Source: Nitrosarchaeum sp.
GTDB lineage: Archaea > Thermoproteota > Nitrososphaeria > Nitrososphaerales > Nitrosopumilaceae
Assembly (NCBI GenBank): GCA_003569705.1
Contig: BGOU01000010.1
Coordinates: 109,694 to 173,693, forward strand
DNA: 64,000 bases
Reading direction: 5' to 3'
Shown here: piece by piece, positions 16,379 to 25,024 of the stretch
Numbering within the stretch: the stretch's first letter is position 1
Layout of the letters: each line of letters starts with the position of its first letter
Made by a program: the position numbers and the translations under genes
The notes under the pieces: model-generated
Told to the model about the DNA's origin: nothing
Seen by the model: the letters and a program-made list of their open reading frames with translations, nothing else
Databases searched by the model: none

Positions 16379-16978
16379 CTAGGATTTGATAATCTCTTGA
16401 TTGTCTAATTGCAATAGCAACGCTTGGATCTCTTCTGGTGTTTCTGCACCGTATACGATAAGAATTCTGTCATTATCCATAGGTTCATAATTTCTAATGT
16501 CATTGACTTTTTCTCCATTGATATAGAAATTTAATGTGTAATCTTCATTTGTACAAAATTGTCTTCCGTCTTGGAAGACAAAGCATTTGTCATCTAATTT
16601 TAATTTTAATGAGTTGAACAAATATCCCATCTTTACGCCTTTTGCATGTTTGTGAACTGTGGTGCCATCCCCTCCTTCAAAGTGAATCCAACTTGTTTTG
16701 ATTTGGTATGTTGGTGATGAAAAGTCAAACGTATCACCAAAAACTTTGACTAAAAGTGCAGCGTGTGAGTGCTCACTGCCTAAAGCTCCTGCACCTGCTG
16801 GACCGCCTGGGGCATTATGTGACATGTTGATAAACACAAATACTGAATATCCTACAATTACTGCAATTACTGCTACTACTCCAATTGTGATTAGTGTATT
16901 TCTTTTTTTCTCAAAAGAACGTTTTGAAGCATAATTCTCACGCTTTTCTTCTCGCTCTTTTCTTTCATCTCTTCCCAT
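16379..16978 (-). CDS. Single-pass membrane protein with His-rich external domain
   Basis: A protein of 199 residues with a very basic, charged N-terminus (MGRDERKEREEKRENY) on the cytoplasmic side and one membrane helix at about residues 28-50. The outer domain carries SEHSHAALLVKV, SWIHFEGGDGTTVHKHAKG and two cysteines (DDKCFVFQDGRQFC). The clustered His and Cys suggest metal handling or redox work on the cell surface. The family is not named with certainty. Convergent with the zinc-ribbon gene at 16149. Confidence 0.6.
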   Translation of the reverse strand: MGRDERKEREEKRENYASKRSFEKKRNTLITIGVVAVIAVIVGYSVFVFINMSHNAPGGPAGAGALGSEHSHAALLVKVFGDTFDFSSPTYQIKTSWIHFEGGDGTTVHKHAKGVKMGYLFNSLKLKLDDKCFVFQDGRQFCTNEDYTLNFYINGEKVNDIRNYEPMDNDRILIVYGAETPEEIQALLLQLDNQEIIKS

Positions 16979-17056
16979 GGGTAACCAGATTCAAAAATTT
17001 ACCCTAATTAACTGTTCGATGAAACAATAAATAAAATCAAAAATTCAAGTTCTATT

Positions 17057-17464
17057 GTGAGTTGTATTTTCTGTGATATATTATCTGGAAATAGAGACGG
17101 TCATATCATATATGAGGATGCATCACATGTTGCATTTTTGGACAAATATCCAATTGATGTTGGTCATAGTTTAGTAGTTCCAAAAGAACATCATGAAAGA
17201 ATAACTGATATGGATTTTAAAGCAGTAGGGGACTTGTTTTCAATAGTTCCAAAAATAGCAAATGCAATACTAACTGCTACAGATGCTGACGCATTTAGCC
17301 TCGGACAAAACAATGGTCGAGCAGCAAAACAGATTATTCCACATGTCCATGTTCATATTATTCCAAGATATAATCACAAAGGAACAATTTGGACAAAACG
17401 TTCAATATCAAATGATGATGAACTTTTTACCCTGGCAAAAAAAATTAAAGAACTACTCATTTAG
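17057..17464 (+). CDS. HIT-family nucleotide hydrolase or transferase
   Basis: A protein of 135 residues from a GTG start. CIFCDI at the N-terminus is the usual zinc Cys pair. The histidine triad IPHVHVHIIPRY lies at about residues 93-104, after LGQNNGRAAKQ. HIT proteins cleave nucleotide phosphoramidates or AMP-linked compounds in the cytosol. The physiological substrate is not shown by the sequence. Its stop overlaps the convergent aRF1 stop by eight bases. Confidence 0.9.
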   Translation: MSCIFCDILSGNRDGHIIYEDASHVAFLDKYPIDVGHSLVVPKEHHERITDMDFKAVGDLFSIVPKIANAILTATDADAFSLGQNNGRAAKQIIPHVHVHIIPRYNHKGTIWTKRSISNDDELFTLAKKIKELLI

Positions 17465-18737
17465 AGTGGCTTGGATTGTATCGCAGTATTGCACCCACCT
17501 TGCCTAAACTTGATAGCATAATTCCATGTTCTGCACTTCCTGATACTACTTCTAATCTACTTCCTGTTTTTGCTGCAAGCAGTTCCAAATAATCTACAAT
17601 ATCTTGTTCATTTACTTCTACTTCCATTGAATTGCATCCTGGACATGGACTGTTTACATATTTTGTCTTTTTTGGAATGACATCTCTTCTTTCAACAATT
17701 TCTTCTTGAATATGTTGACATCTACGACATTTTCCTTCAACTCTATTCAAGTTTGTGTCATCTGTAATGATCAATATTTTCACCACATTATTTTTAAGAA
17801 GTTCAATTACATCTTTGAGTCCGTATACTCCTAATCCTGAATGAGAGTTTATGTCTCGAAATAGGTCTTCAATTAGTTTCTTTTCTTCAACCATTCTAAA
17901 ATCTGAAAGAAGGTCTGCTGATTTTGCAAATGCTTCTCTGATTCCTTCGGCTCCAGAATACCCCGCATCTATTGTGTTTATGATCATATTTTGCAATCTG
18001 TATTCCAAATAACCCCCGTTGATGAAATCTTCTTTTGTAGGACCTGGTCCTGAAATAATCAAACCTTTGACAGGATAGATATCAATAAAATACTCTCTAG
18101 TGGTTCCTGCTACTCTGTTGTAAAAATACGAAAGCTCCATCTCCCTTAATTTCTGGAATCTCTTTGCAGATTGCCCTCCTTGTCTGTGTTTTCCTGCTAC
18201 TCCAGAGCCTGTTTGTGATAAAACTTCTATTTTATCTCCATGTAGTAAACCCCATCCTGCGTCTTTGGCATCAATAGCTAAAAATCCAATTAGGTTGTCA
18301 TCTTTTAGCATGTCTTTTAGAATATCTACATGAAAATGATCATCGCATCTGTACAGATATTGCTTCAAGTCTTTTGGAGGATCAATCTCCCAAACTTTTA
18401 CTACTTCGCTTCCTAATGGACCACCTCCTTCTGGTGGCAATGCTCCACAAAACATTACCAATCCTCTTTCAGGGTTTTTTTTGAGTAGTTTTAGTCTCTG
18501 AATTACTTTGCCTAGTGAATCTACTACATGTGATCTTGTCAGATCTGATTTTATGTTATCTGCAGTTCCTTGTTCTTGTTGTAGTGTGCTGATAACTTCG
18601 TGCAGTTGTTTTCCTTTTGGAATGTACACGCTGATTAGTTCAGTGCCTCTACCTGATTTTTGTGATAATTCCTCCAACATTTTTCTAATTTTATAAAGTT
18701 TAACAGAATCTATTTTTTCTACATTGATCTTTTCCAT
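17457..18737 (-). CDS. prf1: Archaeal peptide chain release factor aRF1
   Basis: A protein of 426 residues, typical of aRF1. It recognises all three stop codons in the ribosomal A site and triggers peptide release. Stop-codon motifs NIKS (residues 61-64) and YRCDDHF (about 126-132) are intact, and the hydrolysis motif GGQ sits in KHRQGGQSAKR. The C-terminal domain has a zinc-like set (CRRCQHI...CPGCNSMEVEV). A GGAGG Shine-Dalgarno lies about nine bases before the ATG. Essential gene, convergent with the HIT gene. Confidence 0.96.
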   Translation of the reverse strand: MEKINVEKIDSVKLYKIRKMLEELSQKSGRGTELISVYIPKGKQLHEVISTLQQEQGTADNIKSDLTRSHVVDSLGKVIQRLKLLKKNPERGLVMFCGALPPEGGGPLGSEVVKVWEIDPPKDLKQYLYRCDDHFHVDILKDMLKDDNLIGFLAIDAKDAGWGLLHGDKIEVLSQTGSGVAGKHRQGGQSAKRFQKLREMELSYFYNRVAGTTREYFIDIYPVKGLIISGPGPTKEDFINGGYLEYRLQNMIINTIDAGYSGAEGIREAFAKSADLLSDFRMVEEKKLIEDLFRDINSHSGLGVYGLKDVIELLKNNVVKILIITDDTNLNRVEGKCRRCQHIQEEIVERRDVIPKKTKYVNSPCPGCNSMEVEVNEQDIVDYLELLAAKTGSRLEVVSGSAEHGIMLSSLGKVGAILRYNPSHSK

Positions 18738-18801
18738 TTGTATTTTCCTCCTGTTATACGAATATTAAGTTTGGTTGATTCAATTATTCATCTCACTAAA
18801 A

Positions 18802-19446
18802 TTACAATTCGTCAATAGACTTTAGAAAGACTTCTAGTGGTTGATTGCCTGTTATTTTAATTATTTTTTCATTGTTAAAAACCAAAAATGATGGGGTTGC
18901 ATCAATTCCAATTTTTTTACCAAATTCATACATCTGATTTACTCTTTCTAGATATTTGTGATCATCAAGACATTCATTGAATTTATTTAAATCCAGACTT
19001 ATTGTTGTGGCAAATTTATCTAGTGAATCATGATTTACCCATCCTGTTTTTTCACCTGCCCAATTTTTGTATAATTCGTCGTGATATTGCCAATATTTTC
19101 CTTGATCTTCAGCACAATATGCTGCCTCGGCGGCTAAAATAGAATCAGGACCATTTAATGGAAAATCTTTGAACACCAGTTTTACTTTTCCTGTTTCAAT
19201 AAAATCATGCTTAATTGTATTTAGAGTGCTTTGATGAAATTTATGACAATAGGTACACTGGTAATCCCCCCATTCTAAAATTGTAATTGATGCTGATGGA
19301 TTTCCCATGATTGGTGAGCCATTCTGAATTAATTTTGATTCTGTCAATAGTTTTGAATCATCTCCTGATTGAGGATAAAATGCCAAAAACATACCGGTTA
19401 TCACTCCTATGACTATTGGAATTACAATCAAGTAGATCTTTTTCAT
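18802..19446 (-). CDS. Membrane-anchored DsbA/thioredoxin-like disulfide oxidoreductase
   Basis: A protein of 214 residues. An N-terminal hydrophobic segment (about residues 3-25) anchors or exports it. The thioredoxin domain follows with the active site WGDYQCTYCHKFH, then VFKDFPLNGPDS, an inserted helical part (AEAAYCAEDQGKYWQYHDEL) and the cis-Pro loop IDATPSFLVFNN. This is the DsbA/DSBA-like thioredoxin order. It probably forms or isomerises disulfides in exported proteins. Its start lies 44 bases from the end of the DUF4443 gene. Confidence 0.9.
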   Translation of the reverse strand: MKKIYLIVIPIVIGVITGMFLAFYPQSGDDSKLLTESKLIQNGSPIMGNPSASITILEWGDYQCTYCHKFHQSTLNTIKHDFIETGKVKLVFKDFPLNGPDSILAAEAAYCAEDQGKYWQYHDELYKNWAGEKTGWVNHDSLDKFATTISLDLNKFNECLDDHKYLERVNQMYEFGKKIGIDATPSFLVFNNEKIIKITGNQPLEVFLKSIDEL

Positions 19447-19489
19447 TAATTTGTTTGAATTTTTTTTCTAGTAAATAGTTTCCTTAACC

Positions 19490-20098
19490 TTATACAGATG
19501 CCATAGTCCACAATGCAGAGTTTTTTGCGGATATTTCTGCTACAAATGGATCATCTGATGATGAAATTATTATCGCATCTCCTTCATCTGGACATAAATT
19601 TTCTAAAAGATTGTTTCCTATTTTCACATCTTTGATAAAACACTCTTTTTCATCCCCTGGAAACACTAATTTTTTATTTTTGTATATCATTGTAATGCAT
19701 CCTGAGGAACCATATAGAATTGCATAGTCTCTTTGCTCCAATCCTGTTTTGACTACCTTGGAATAGTTTTTGAGCAAAATTACATGATTGTATTTGCCTT
19801 GAATGATACTGCATTTTTTAATTTTACATTCTTTAGGTATTTCATTTTGTATGTGATTTGTTAGTCTGTGCCCTTTTTCAGTAAGAAAAGTTCCAGATTT
19901 TATTGAATCTGCCAACCCTGATTCTTTTAAATGTAAAATTAATGTCTTGACTGCACCTGCTCCTAGATGGATCTCTTTTCCAAACGTTGCCCTGCTGACA
20001 AATCTTTCCTCAGTTAACAATTGTAGTGCCTTGAGGACATGCGGAATACTAAATGTAAGGACTCTGCTGGAACCTTTTCTTGATACTATATCTTGCAA
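19490..20098 (-). CDS. DUF4443-like winged-helix regulator, candidate metal sensor
   Basis: A protein of 202 residues. The N-terminal 80 residues form a winged helix (LLTEERFVSRATFGKEIHLG, then AVKTLILHLKESGLADSIKSG). The C-terminal domain has CKIKKCSI, a YGSSGCITMIY strand and FPGDEKECFIKD, so Cys residues are available for ligand binding. It resembles DUF4443 proteins of Thaumarchaeota. It is divergent from cbtB, and a 17-base perfect palindrome lies between them, so regulation of cobalt uptake is a reasonable inference. The product has not, to my knowledge, been tested. Confidence 0.65.
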   Translation of the reverse strand: MQDIVSRKGSSRVLTFSIPHVLKALQLLTEERFVSRATFGKEIHLGAGAVKTLILHLKESGLADSIKSGTFLTEKGHRLTNHIQNEIPKECKIKKCSIIQGKYNHVILLKNYSKVVKTGLEQRDYAILYGSSGCITMIYKNKKLVFPGDEKECFIKDVKIGNNLLENLCPDEGDAIIISSSDDPFVAEISAKNSALWTMASV

Positions 20099-20140
20099 AG
20101 CTTGAATGTTTTTACGCAGAATTTTTCTTGTTTGTAATTC

Positions 20141-20177
20141 TATATAAATTGGATAAATTATCCAAGACCTTAAATAT
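20141..20177. promoter_or_regulatory. Divergent promoter region with 17-base palindromic operator
   Basis: TATATAAA at 20141-20148 abuts a perfect palindrome, TTGGATAA-A-TTATCCAA, at 20149-20165. A second TATA-like element (TTAAATATC, about 20169-20177) is 26 bases from the cbtB ATG and would give a leaderless transcript. The palindrome could therefore block or assist either promoter. The regulator encoded on the left is the obvious candidate to bind it. All binding is inference. Confidence 0.6.
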
Positions 20178-20197
20178 CATCAATCGAGAAAAACATC

Positions 20198-20413
20198 ATG
20201 TCTCAATCAAGACAAATCAATGTGTCTAAGAACGGTGTTCCAGTTATTGCAATTGTGGCATTAGCTATACTTTTTGCAGCGGGATTGTTTGTTGTTGGAT
20301 TTGATCAGGGACATATCTTTAGTCTAGTTTACGGTGAAGACGCATTTCAAGACATGTACATCCACGAACTTACTCATGATATGAGACACGCTGCTGGCTT
20401 TCCTTGTCACTAG
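20198..20413 (+). CDS. cbtB: CbtB-like cobalt transporter subunit
   Basis: A protein of 71 residues. One membrane helix (VPVIAIVALAILFAAGLFVVG) is followed by an external His-rich end, IHELTHDMRHAAGFPCH, the conserved metal-binding tail of CbtB. With CbtA it forms a proposed cobalt uptake system associated with cobalamin synthesis. CbtA starts 12 bases downstream of the stop. Cobalt fits the cobalamin-dependent biology of ammonia-oxidising archaea. Confidence 0.88.
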   Translation: MSQSRQINVSKNGVPVIAIVALAILFAAGLFVVGFDQGHIFSLVYGEDAFQDMYIHELTHDMRHAAGFPCH

Positions 20414-20425
20414 TGGGTTAACCTG

Positions 20426-21154
20426 ATGAAAACATTTCTTTTTATCTTTATTGTAATATCTTCTGGCGCTGCCGCTGGAATTATTCACGGTAGTGCAAAT
20501 CTAGTCTTTGTTGAACCTTCACTTGATCAGGCAATTGGAATTGAAAATCAGCATCTATTTGCATCAGGCGAAGAAAAAGACACTCCTGAATTTAGGGCAC
20601 AGTACGATGATTATAGAATATGGCAAAAAAGCGGACAAGTTTTTGCTGGTGGAATTCTTGGCATTTCTATGGGTTCTTTATTTGGAATAGTTTTTGTACT
20701 CTCAAGAAATTCTCTTCCTGGAAAAACAGATATCAAAAAAGCTCTGGTTTTGGCAGGAGTAATGTGGTTGACGATTTACTTTATTCCTTTTTTAAAATAC
20801 CCTGCAAATCCACCAACTGTAGGTGATCCTGAAACCGTCGTATTGCGTGGAATCCTTTATTTGACATTTATTGCACTTTCTGGGTTTGGTGCAGTTGGAT
20901 TTTACAAATTATCTCAAAAACTAAAAACTAAAAAATTCATTGCCTTTATTGGATATGCTGCATTTATTGGAATCATATTTGTTGTAATGCCTGGGAATCC
21001 TGATAAAATTAACACACCTATGGACTTAGTTGATCATTTTAGAACTATGTCTGCATTTACTGTCTCTCTTTATTGGCTTTCTCTGGGTATTATTTTTGGC
21101 TCCTTATGGAATTACTATAAACCTCATAGAGAAATTCCACCCTCTTTTAATTAG
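20426..21154 (+). CDS. cbtA: CbtA-like cobalt transporter membrane subunit
   Basis: A protein of 242 residues with about six membrane helices. The N-terminal helix has ISSGAAAGIIHGSANLVFVEP, and a later helix GGILGISMGSLFGIVFVLS. The loop FLKYPANPPTVGDPETV and the HFRTMSAFTVSLYW helix are family features. It works with CbtB at the membrane to import cobalt. It is in an operon with cbtB (12-base gap). Regulation probably follows the palindrome upstream of cbtB. Confidence 0.88.
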   Translation: MKTFLFIFIVISSGAAAGIIHGSANLVFVEPSLDQAIGIENQHLFASGEEKDTPEFRAQYDDYRIWQKSGQVFAGGILGISMGSLFGIVFVLSRNSLPGKTDIKKALVLAGVMWLTIYFIPFLKYPANPPTVGDPETVVLRGILYLTFIALSGFGAVGFYKLSQKLKTKKFIAFIGYAAFIGIIFVVMPGNPDKINTPMDLVDHFRTMSAFTVSLYWLSLGIIFGSLWNYYKPHREIPPSFN

Positions 21155-21224
21155 TTATTCTGACTCTCTGGAACGAGAATAATATGATGTAATTTAAATA
21201 ACTCTGTATTGTTTTTTAATTTAA

Positions 21225-21557
21225 TTGACACGACGTTTGACATTGCCACAATTAAAAAAATACGATGTTACTCAAAAAGTAATTGAGGCATTGGCAGATT
21301 CTGAATCACGTGCAATATTGTTTTCAATTATAAAAAAAGGAATGACTGCATCTGACTTGTCTGAAAAACTAAAAATTCCCCTTAGTTCTGTGTATAAAAA
21401 ACTAAGTGACCTTGAGGAGATTACTCTAATTGAAGTAGAAAAATGGATGATTTCAGATAAAGGGAGAAAATTCAAAATATACAAAAGTCGCATAAGTAAG
21501 GCTGATATTTCCATAAGAAAACCTGATCCTGTTCTTAATTTGGTGGCAAATCAGTGA
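21225..21557 (+). CDS. Winged-helix regulator A of a tandem pair
   Basis: A protein of 110 residues from TTG at 21225. Core: KYDVTQKVIEALADSESRAIL, then MTASDLSEKLKIPLSSVYKKLSDLEEITLIEVEKW. This is an ArsR/MarR-like winged helix of about 80 residues. It shares most core positions with the next gene (DVTQKVIE vs DITQKIIE, IPLSSVYKKLSDLEE vs ISISTVYKTLSNLEE), so the pair arose by duplication. The two overlap by four bases and are probably translationally coupled. A role in metal control is suggested only by location next to cbtBA and ZIP. Confidence 0.75.
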   Translation: MTRRLTLPQLKKYDVTQKVIEALADSESRAILFSIIKKGMTASDLSEKLKIPLSSVYKKLSDLEEITLIEVEKWMISDKGRKFKIYKSRISKADISIRKPDPVLNLVANQ

Positions 21558-21910
21558 AAATGTCCAAATCAAACATAATTCAACTAAGTGAATTTGACAT
21601 TACACAAAAAATAATTGAATCTCTAAGTAGTGTATGTACACGTGCTGTATTGTTTTCAATTAAAAATGAATCAAAAGAAGCAACACAAATTGCAGATGAA
21701 TTAAAAATTTCAATATCTACTGTTTACAAAACTTTGTCTAATTTAGAAGAATTGGCACTTGCAGAAGTAGATAAATTTGTAATTTCTGCTGAGGGAAAAA
21801 AAATAAAACAGTATCGCAGTCGTATAGATAAAGTCGAAATTACATTAACGGGTTTGGAGCCAATCTTGAATCTTTATCCTAATACTAGCAACCCCAAATC
21901 AAATAACTAG
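21554..21910 (+). CDS. Winged-helix regulator B of a tandem pair
   Basis: A protein of 118 residues, GTG at 21554 overlapping the stop of regulator A (an ATG at 21560 is the alternative). FDITQKIIESLSSVCTRAVL is followed by ATQIADELKISISTVYKTLSNLEELALAEVDKF and a wing with KKIKQYRSRIDKVEI. It is a paralog of the preceding gene and probably forms hetero- or homodimers with it. The ZIP transporter begins 170 bases downstream. Confidence 0.75.
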   Translation: MKMSKSNIIQLSEFDITQKIIESLSSVCTRAVLFSIKNESKEATQIADELKISISTVYKTLSNLEELALAEVDKFVISAEGKKIKQYRSRIDKVEITLTGLEPILNLYPNTSNPKSNN

Positions 21911-22080
21911 ACATCATTAAAATCTAAAATTAAATTATGTCTTATTTTTATGATTATGCCTGCAGTATTTTCTTTAGATGTTTACAGAATCTTATTTTAT
22001 AATGATAGAATCAACTTCCAGTTTAAATTATACGCAAAAAAATAATGTTATTGTCATTGGCATATTAGGAAATAATAATC

Positions 22081-22929
22081 ATGATTGATTATTCACAACT
22101 TTTGTTACTTGGAGCGATATCTGGTTTTACAATATTCCTTGGTCTTCCGTTACCTGCAATGAAGAATCTTAGTGCAAAAGCAAAAGGATTTCTTAATGCA
22201 TTATCCTTGGGCATTTTGATATTTTTAATAATTGACATATTTAGTCATGCTTGGGAGCCAACTGAAGAAATCGTATCTAATGCATTTGTGGGAAGTGCAT
22301 CATTTGGAGATGGAATTATACATCTTATTGCATTATTTGGTGGAATTGCAATTGGATTGTTTGGGCTTGTATGGTATGAACACGAAGCAACAATAAAGAG
22401 AGTCCCTCACATATTATCCCTAGAAAATATCAAAAAAGGCGATGATCATCTTCATCAGCTATTTCATGAGACAAGTGCATATCGACTTGCCATGATGATT
22501 GCCGTTGGGATTGGATTCCATAATTTTAGTGAAGGACTTGCCATAGGGCAATCTTATGCTGCCGGAGAGGTAGGTCTTGCACTACTTTTGATAATGGGAT
22601 TTGCAACTCATAATGCTACAGAAGGTTTTGGAATTGCTGGTCCAATTACCGGACTTTCAAAAAAACCATCAATTCGCTTTATGATTCTATTAGGTGTAAT
22701 TGGTGGAGGACCTACATTCATCGGCACACTGCTTGGTAGCTTGTGGTTTTCTAGCATCACATACATTCTATTTTTGTCAATTGCAGGAGGTGCATTGATT
22801 TATGTTTCAATGCTGATGTACAATACTGGAAGAAAACACACCACAAATAGCATTATTATGATTGGGATCTTTGTTGGACTTTGTATTGGCTTTGGAACTG
22901 ATCTTATCATTCATCTTGGGGAATTATGA
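22081..22929 (+). CDS. ZIP-family divalent metal transporter
   Basis: A protein of 282 residues with about eight membrane helices. The two signature metal-binding helices are visible: GFHNFSEGLAIGQSYAAGE and FATHNATEGFGIAGP, containing the HNxxEG motifs. A long loop with DDHLHQLFHE precedes them, a His-rich region common in ZIP proteins. It imports zinc or another divalent metal into the cytosol. The neighbouring tandem regulators may control it. The many zinc microproteins in this window give a plausible demand for zinc. Confidence 0.9.
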   Translation: MIDYSQLLLLGAISGFTIFLGLPLPAMKNLSAKAKGFLNALSLGILIFLIIDIFSHAWEPTEEIVSNAFVGSASFGDGIIHLIALFGGIAIGLFGLVWYEHEATIKRVPHILSLENIKKGDDHLHQLFHETSAYRLAMMIAVGIGFHNFSEGLAIGQSYAAGEVGLALLLIMGFATHNATEGFGIAGPITGLSKKPSIRFMILLGVIGGGPTFIGTLLGSLWFSSITYILFLSIAGGALIYVSMLMYNTGRKHTTNSIIMIGIFVGLCIGFGTDLIIHLGEL

Positions 22930-23102
22930 TTTGAATACTGTTAAAATATTATCAATGATGTCCTATAAACAATAAAAATTCATACAGTTCAACAATCAAA
23001 TCACTGTTTTATTCACAACATCTCAATTTTGAAACAATTGGCCTTTGATCGATACATCTTTTGACTCTGGTACTTCTAATTGGATGTAATTTTGATAGTA
23101 TC

Positions 23103-23204
23103 ATGAGTTGTAAAATTGGGTTTATTCACAGTTTTTCATATTTTGCCATCCAAGACAAGAAAATGTGCATTAACTGCGGAGTAGAAGAAAGCAATAATAA
23201 TTAA
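23103..23204 (+). CDS. Zinc microprotein, 33 aa
   Basis: ATG at 23103. Product contains Cys3, a His near position 9 and CINCG at about residues 22-26. The layout C-x5-H plus CxxC suggests one zinc. Small and without a recognised family, so moderate confidence only. Confidence 0.4.
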   Translation: MSCKIGFIHSFSYFAIQDKKMCINCGVEESNNN

Positions 23205-23222
23205 TCATTTAATTTCAAATCA

Positions 23223-23717
23223 ATGAATTATTGGATTTTTCTTATTTTGCCCTTTTTGATTTTTACCACTCCAATTTTTGCGCAAACTCCGTCTGATGAA
23301 CTTTCTAATTCTTCACAATATGCTTTAGAAATTGATGAACATCCATATTCTATTTCTTATGTTGTAAATGCCAATGTTGTTGCAATGGAGATTGATCCTG
23401 AATCAACATCGTTGCTTATTGGCCTGGATAACACGTATGATTCTAGATTTTTTATTGGTTTGGAGCATGAATTGATTAGTGCACAAAATAATGAATTTAT
23501 AATTTTAGTTGACGGACAAGAGACAGATTATGAAATTTCATCTGATTCAGACAGTTCCACATTTGCTTTCTTTGTACCTACTGGCACTGAGGAAATTGAA
23601 ATTATTGGAACTCATGTAATTCCAGAATTTCCAATTGGTGCTATTTTTGGGTTTGCAGTAATGATCTCAACTATTATGATTTTTGCAAAGATTAAGGCGC
23701 CTTTTTTTAAGTTGTAA
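23223..23717 (+). CDS. Secreted protein with C-terminal membrane anchor (PEF-type)
   Basis: A protein of 164 residues with a signal peptide (ILPFLIFTTPIFAQ, cleavage probably after Ala20). The mature part is beta-rich (YALEIDEHPYSISYVVNANV, LIGLDNTYDSRFFIGL). It ends in HVIPEFPIGAIFGFAVMISTI, a proline-glutamate-phenylalanine motif and hydrophobic helix followed by Lys. That arrangement resembles archaeal PEF-CTERM-like anchors, so a cell-surface protein is inferred. Convergent overlap of 11 bases with purP. Confidence 0.65.
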   Translation: MNYWIFLILPFLIFTTPIFAQTPSDELSNSSQYALEIDEHPYSISYVVNANVVAMEIDPESTSLLIGLDNTYDSRFFIGLEHELISAQNNEFIILVDGQETDYEISSDSDSSTFAFFVPTGTEEIEIIGTHVIPEFPIGAIFGFAVMISTIMIFAKIKAPFFKL

Positions 23718-24732
23718 TTTTATCTAGTTGGTTTGTTTCATTTGCAGTTTTTACTTCACGTGCAATTCTTTTACCCATACTCATAGGCTCGTTGAATAGT
23801 AGTGAGTAGTATGGTGAGCCATCCATGTAGATGTTTGTTCCTGCCACGATTCTGGCTGAAAATTCAAATGATGTAAACTTTGCATTCTCGTCATAAACTC
23901 CCTCAATACAAAATGGCCCATTCATTCCAGGTGCCACCAATCTTTTTGCAGCATCTACAAAATTATCCCCCATGGTATACACATCATCAAGTAACGACTC
24001 TCTTAGAACTATTGGACTATTCCCAATCACGTTAAATGATGGTACCTTGTTGCTTTTGAGCTGCTGCTCTGATGGAATTCTTGCCATACCTTCAATGTCT
24101 GATTCATGTCTCTGATCAGCGCCAAAAAATTCCAGCTCCTCTTTTAGAGGGGAATAAAAAAATTGCAAATATGCCAAAACACCTGCAGCATACTCTTGAA
24201 TGTAGAGTGTCTCTTCTTTGGAAATCACTCCTTGTGAAATTAGTTGATTTCTTTTTTTATTATAATCCTCTTGATTAGCTGCCAAAAAATACCCTTTACC
24301 ACCTGCAGCTCCCTGTCTTTTTACAATTACCAGTTTATCAATATCCTTTGAATCCAACACTGATTTTGGAACTGGAAGTTTTGCCTCTCGCATCAGTTTT
24401 TCTTTCATGATTCTGTCTGACTCCCATCTTAGGATCCACTTGTTTCCAAAAATTGGTGTCTTGATTGATTCAATTTCTTCCGAACTCATTTGTGCAATTA
24501 AAGTTCCATGAGGAATCAGTATCGCATCATTTTGCTCTAAAATCAATTGATGCTTTTGCTCTAATATTTCTGCAAAAGAATCCACCATGATTAATTCATC
24601 GATAAAGGAAAATCTACGGTATAGTTTTTCTCGTTTTTTCTCACAAACTAGGATTGTTTTTAGACCTTCATCTTTGGCACCTTTGAGAACCTGTAGCGCA
24701 CAGTGTGACCCTAAGGTTGCTATTGCCGTCAA
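23707..24732 (-). CDS. purP: Formate-dependent AICAR ligase PurP
   Basis: A protein of 341 residues from TTG at 24732. PurP uses formate and ATP to make FAICAR from AICAR in archaeal purine synthesis. The N-terminal ATLGSHCALQVLKGAKDEG and VCEKKREKLY segments bind nucleotide. The ATP-grasp core shows IVKRQGAAGGKGYFLA and IQEYAAGVLAYLQFFYSP. GPFCIEGVYDEN, FEFSARIVAGTNIYMDGSPY and the GADQRHESD loop are PurP signatures. A stand-alone gene at this locus; purE and purK are at 44-46 kb. Confidence 0.92.
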   Translation of the reverse strand: MTAIATLGSHCALQVLKGAKDEGLKTILVCEKKREKLYRRFSFIDELIMVDSFAEILEQKHQLILEQNDAILIPHGTLIAQMSSEEIESIKTPIFGNKWILRWESDRIMKEKLMREAKLPVPKSVLDSKDIDKLVIVKRQGAAGGKGYFLAANQEDYNKKRNQLISQGVISKEETLYIQEYAAGVLAYLQFFYSPLKEELEFFGADQRHESDIEGMARIPSEQQLKSNKVPSFNVIGNSPIVLRESLLDDVYTMGDNFVDAAKRLVAPGMNGPFCIEGVYDENAKFTSFEFSARIVAGTNIYMDGSPYYSLLFNEPMSMGKRIAREVKTANETNQLDKITT

Positions 24733-24758
24733 TATGATGTATGTTCTACTTTTGTACT

Positions 24759-24968
24759 TTATGAACTATGTGTGGATGACACATATTGAAATACCTCATC
24801 GATTAATTCTGCACTTAATTCAGATTTGATATCTTCTGGAATTACCTTTAATACAAAATCATACATGTTTGTATTTTTTGGAAGACTTTCTCTTTCCTGG
24901 TATAATGAATACACTGCAATGCCATTTGATATTAATGCAATAATTTTTTCTTTGTTTGTCAGAGACAT
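24759..24968 (-). CDS. Uncharacterised small protein, 69 aa
   Basis: Helical and soluble (MSLTNKEKIIALISNGIAVY, then DFVLKVIPEDIKSELSAELI). It starts at the ATG at 24968 and runs just upstream of purP on the same strand. No family recognised. A role in the purP unit is possible but unsupported. Confidence 0.5.
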   Translation of the reverse strand: MSLTNKEKIIALISNGIAVYSLYQERESLPKNTNMYDFVLKVIPEDIKSELSAELIDEVFQYVSSTHSS

Positions 24969-25024
24969 TGTTTTTCTAATTAACTTGTACTAATTTAATG
25001 TAAATTAAAAATATGTTCTGGAAT

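Noticed and set aside
20141..20177. Cobalamin riboswitch upstream of cbtB
   Set aside because: No cobalamin-riboswitch B12-box or multi-stem structure is visible in the 100-base gap.
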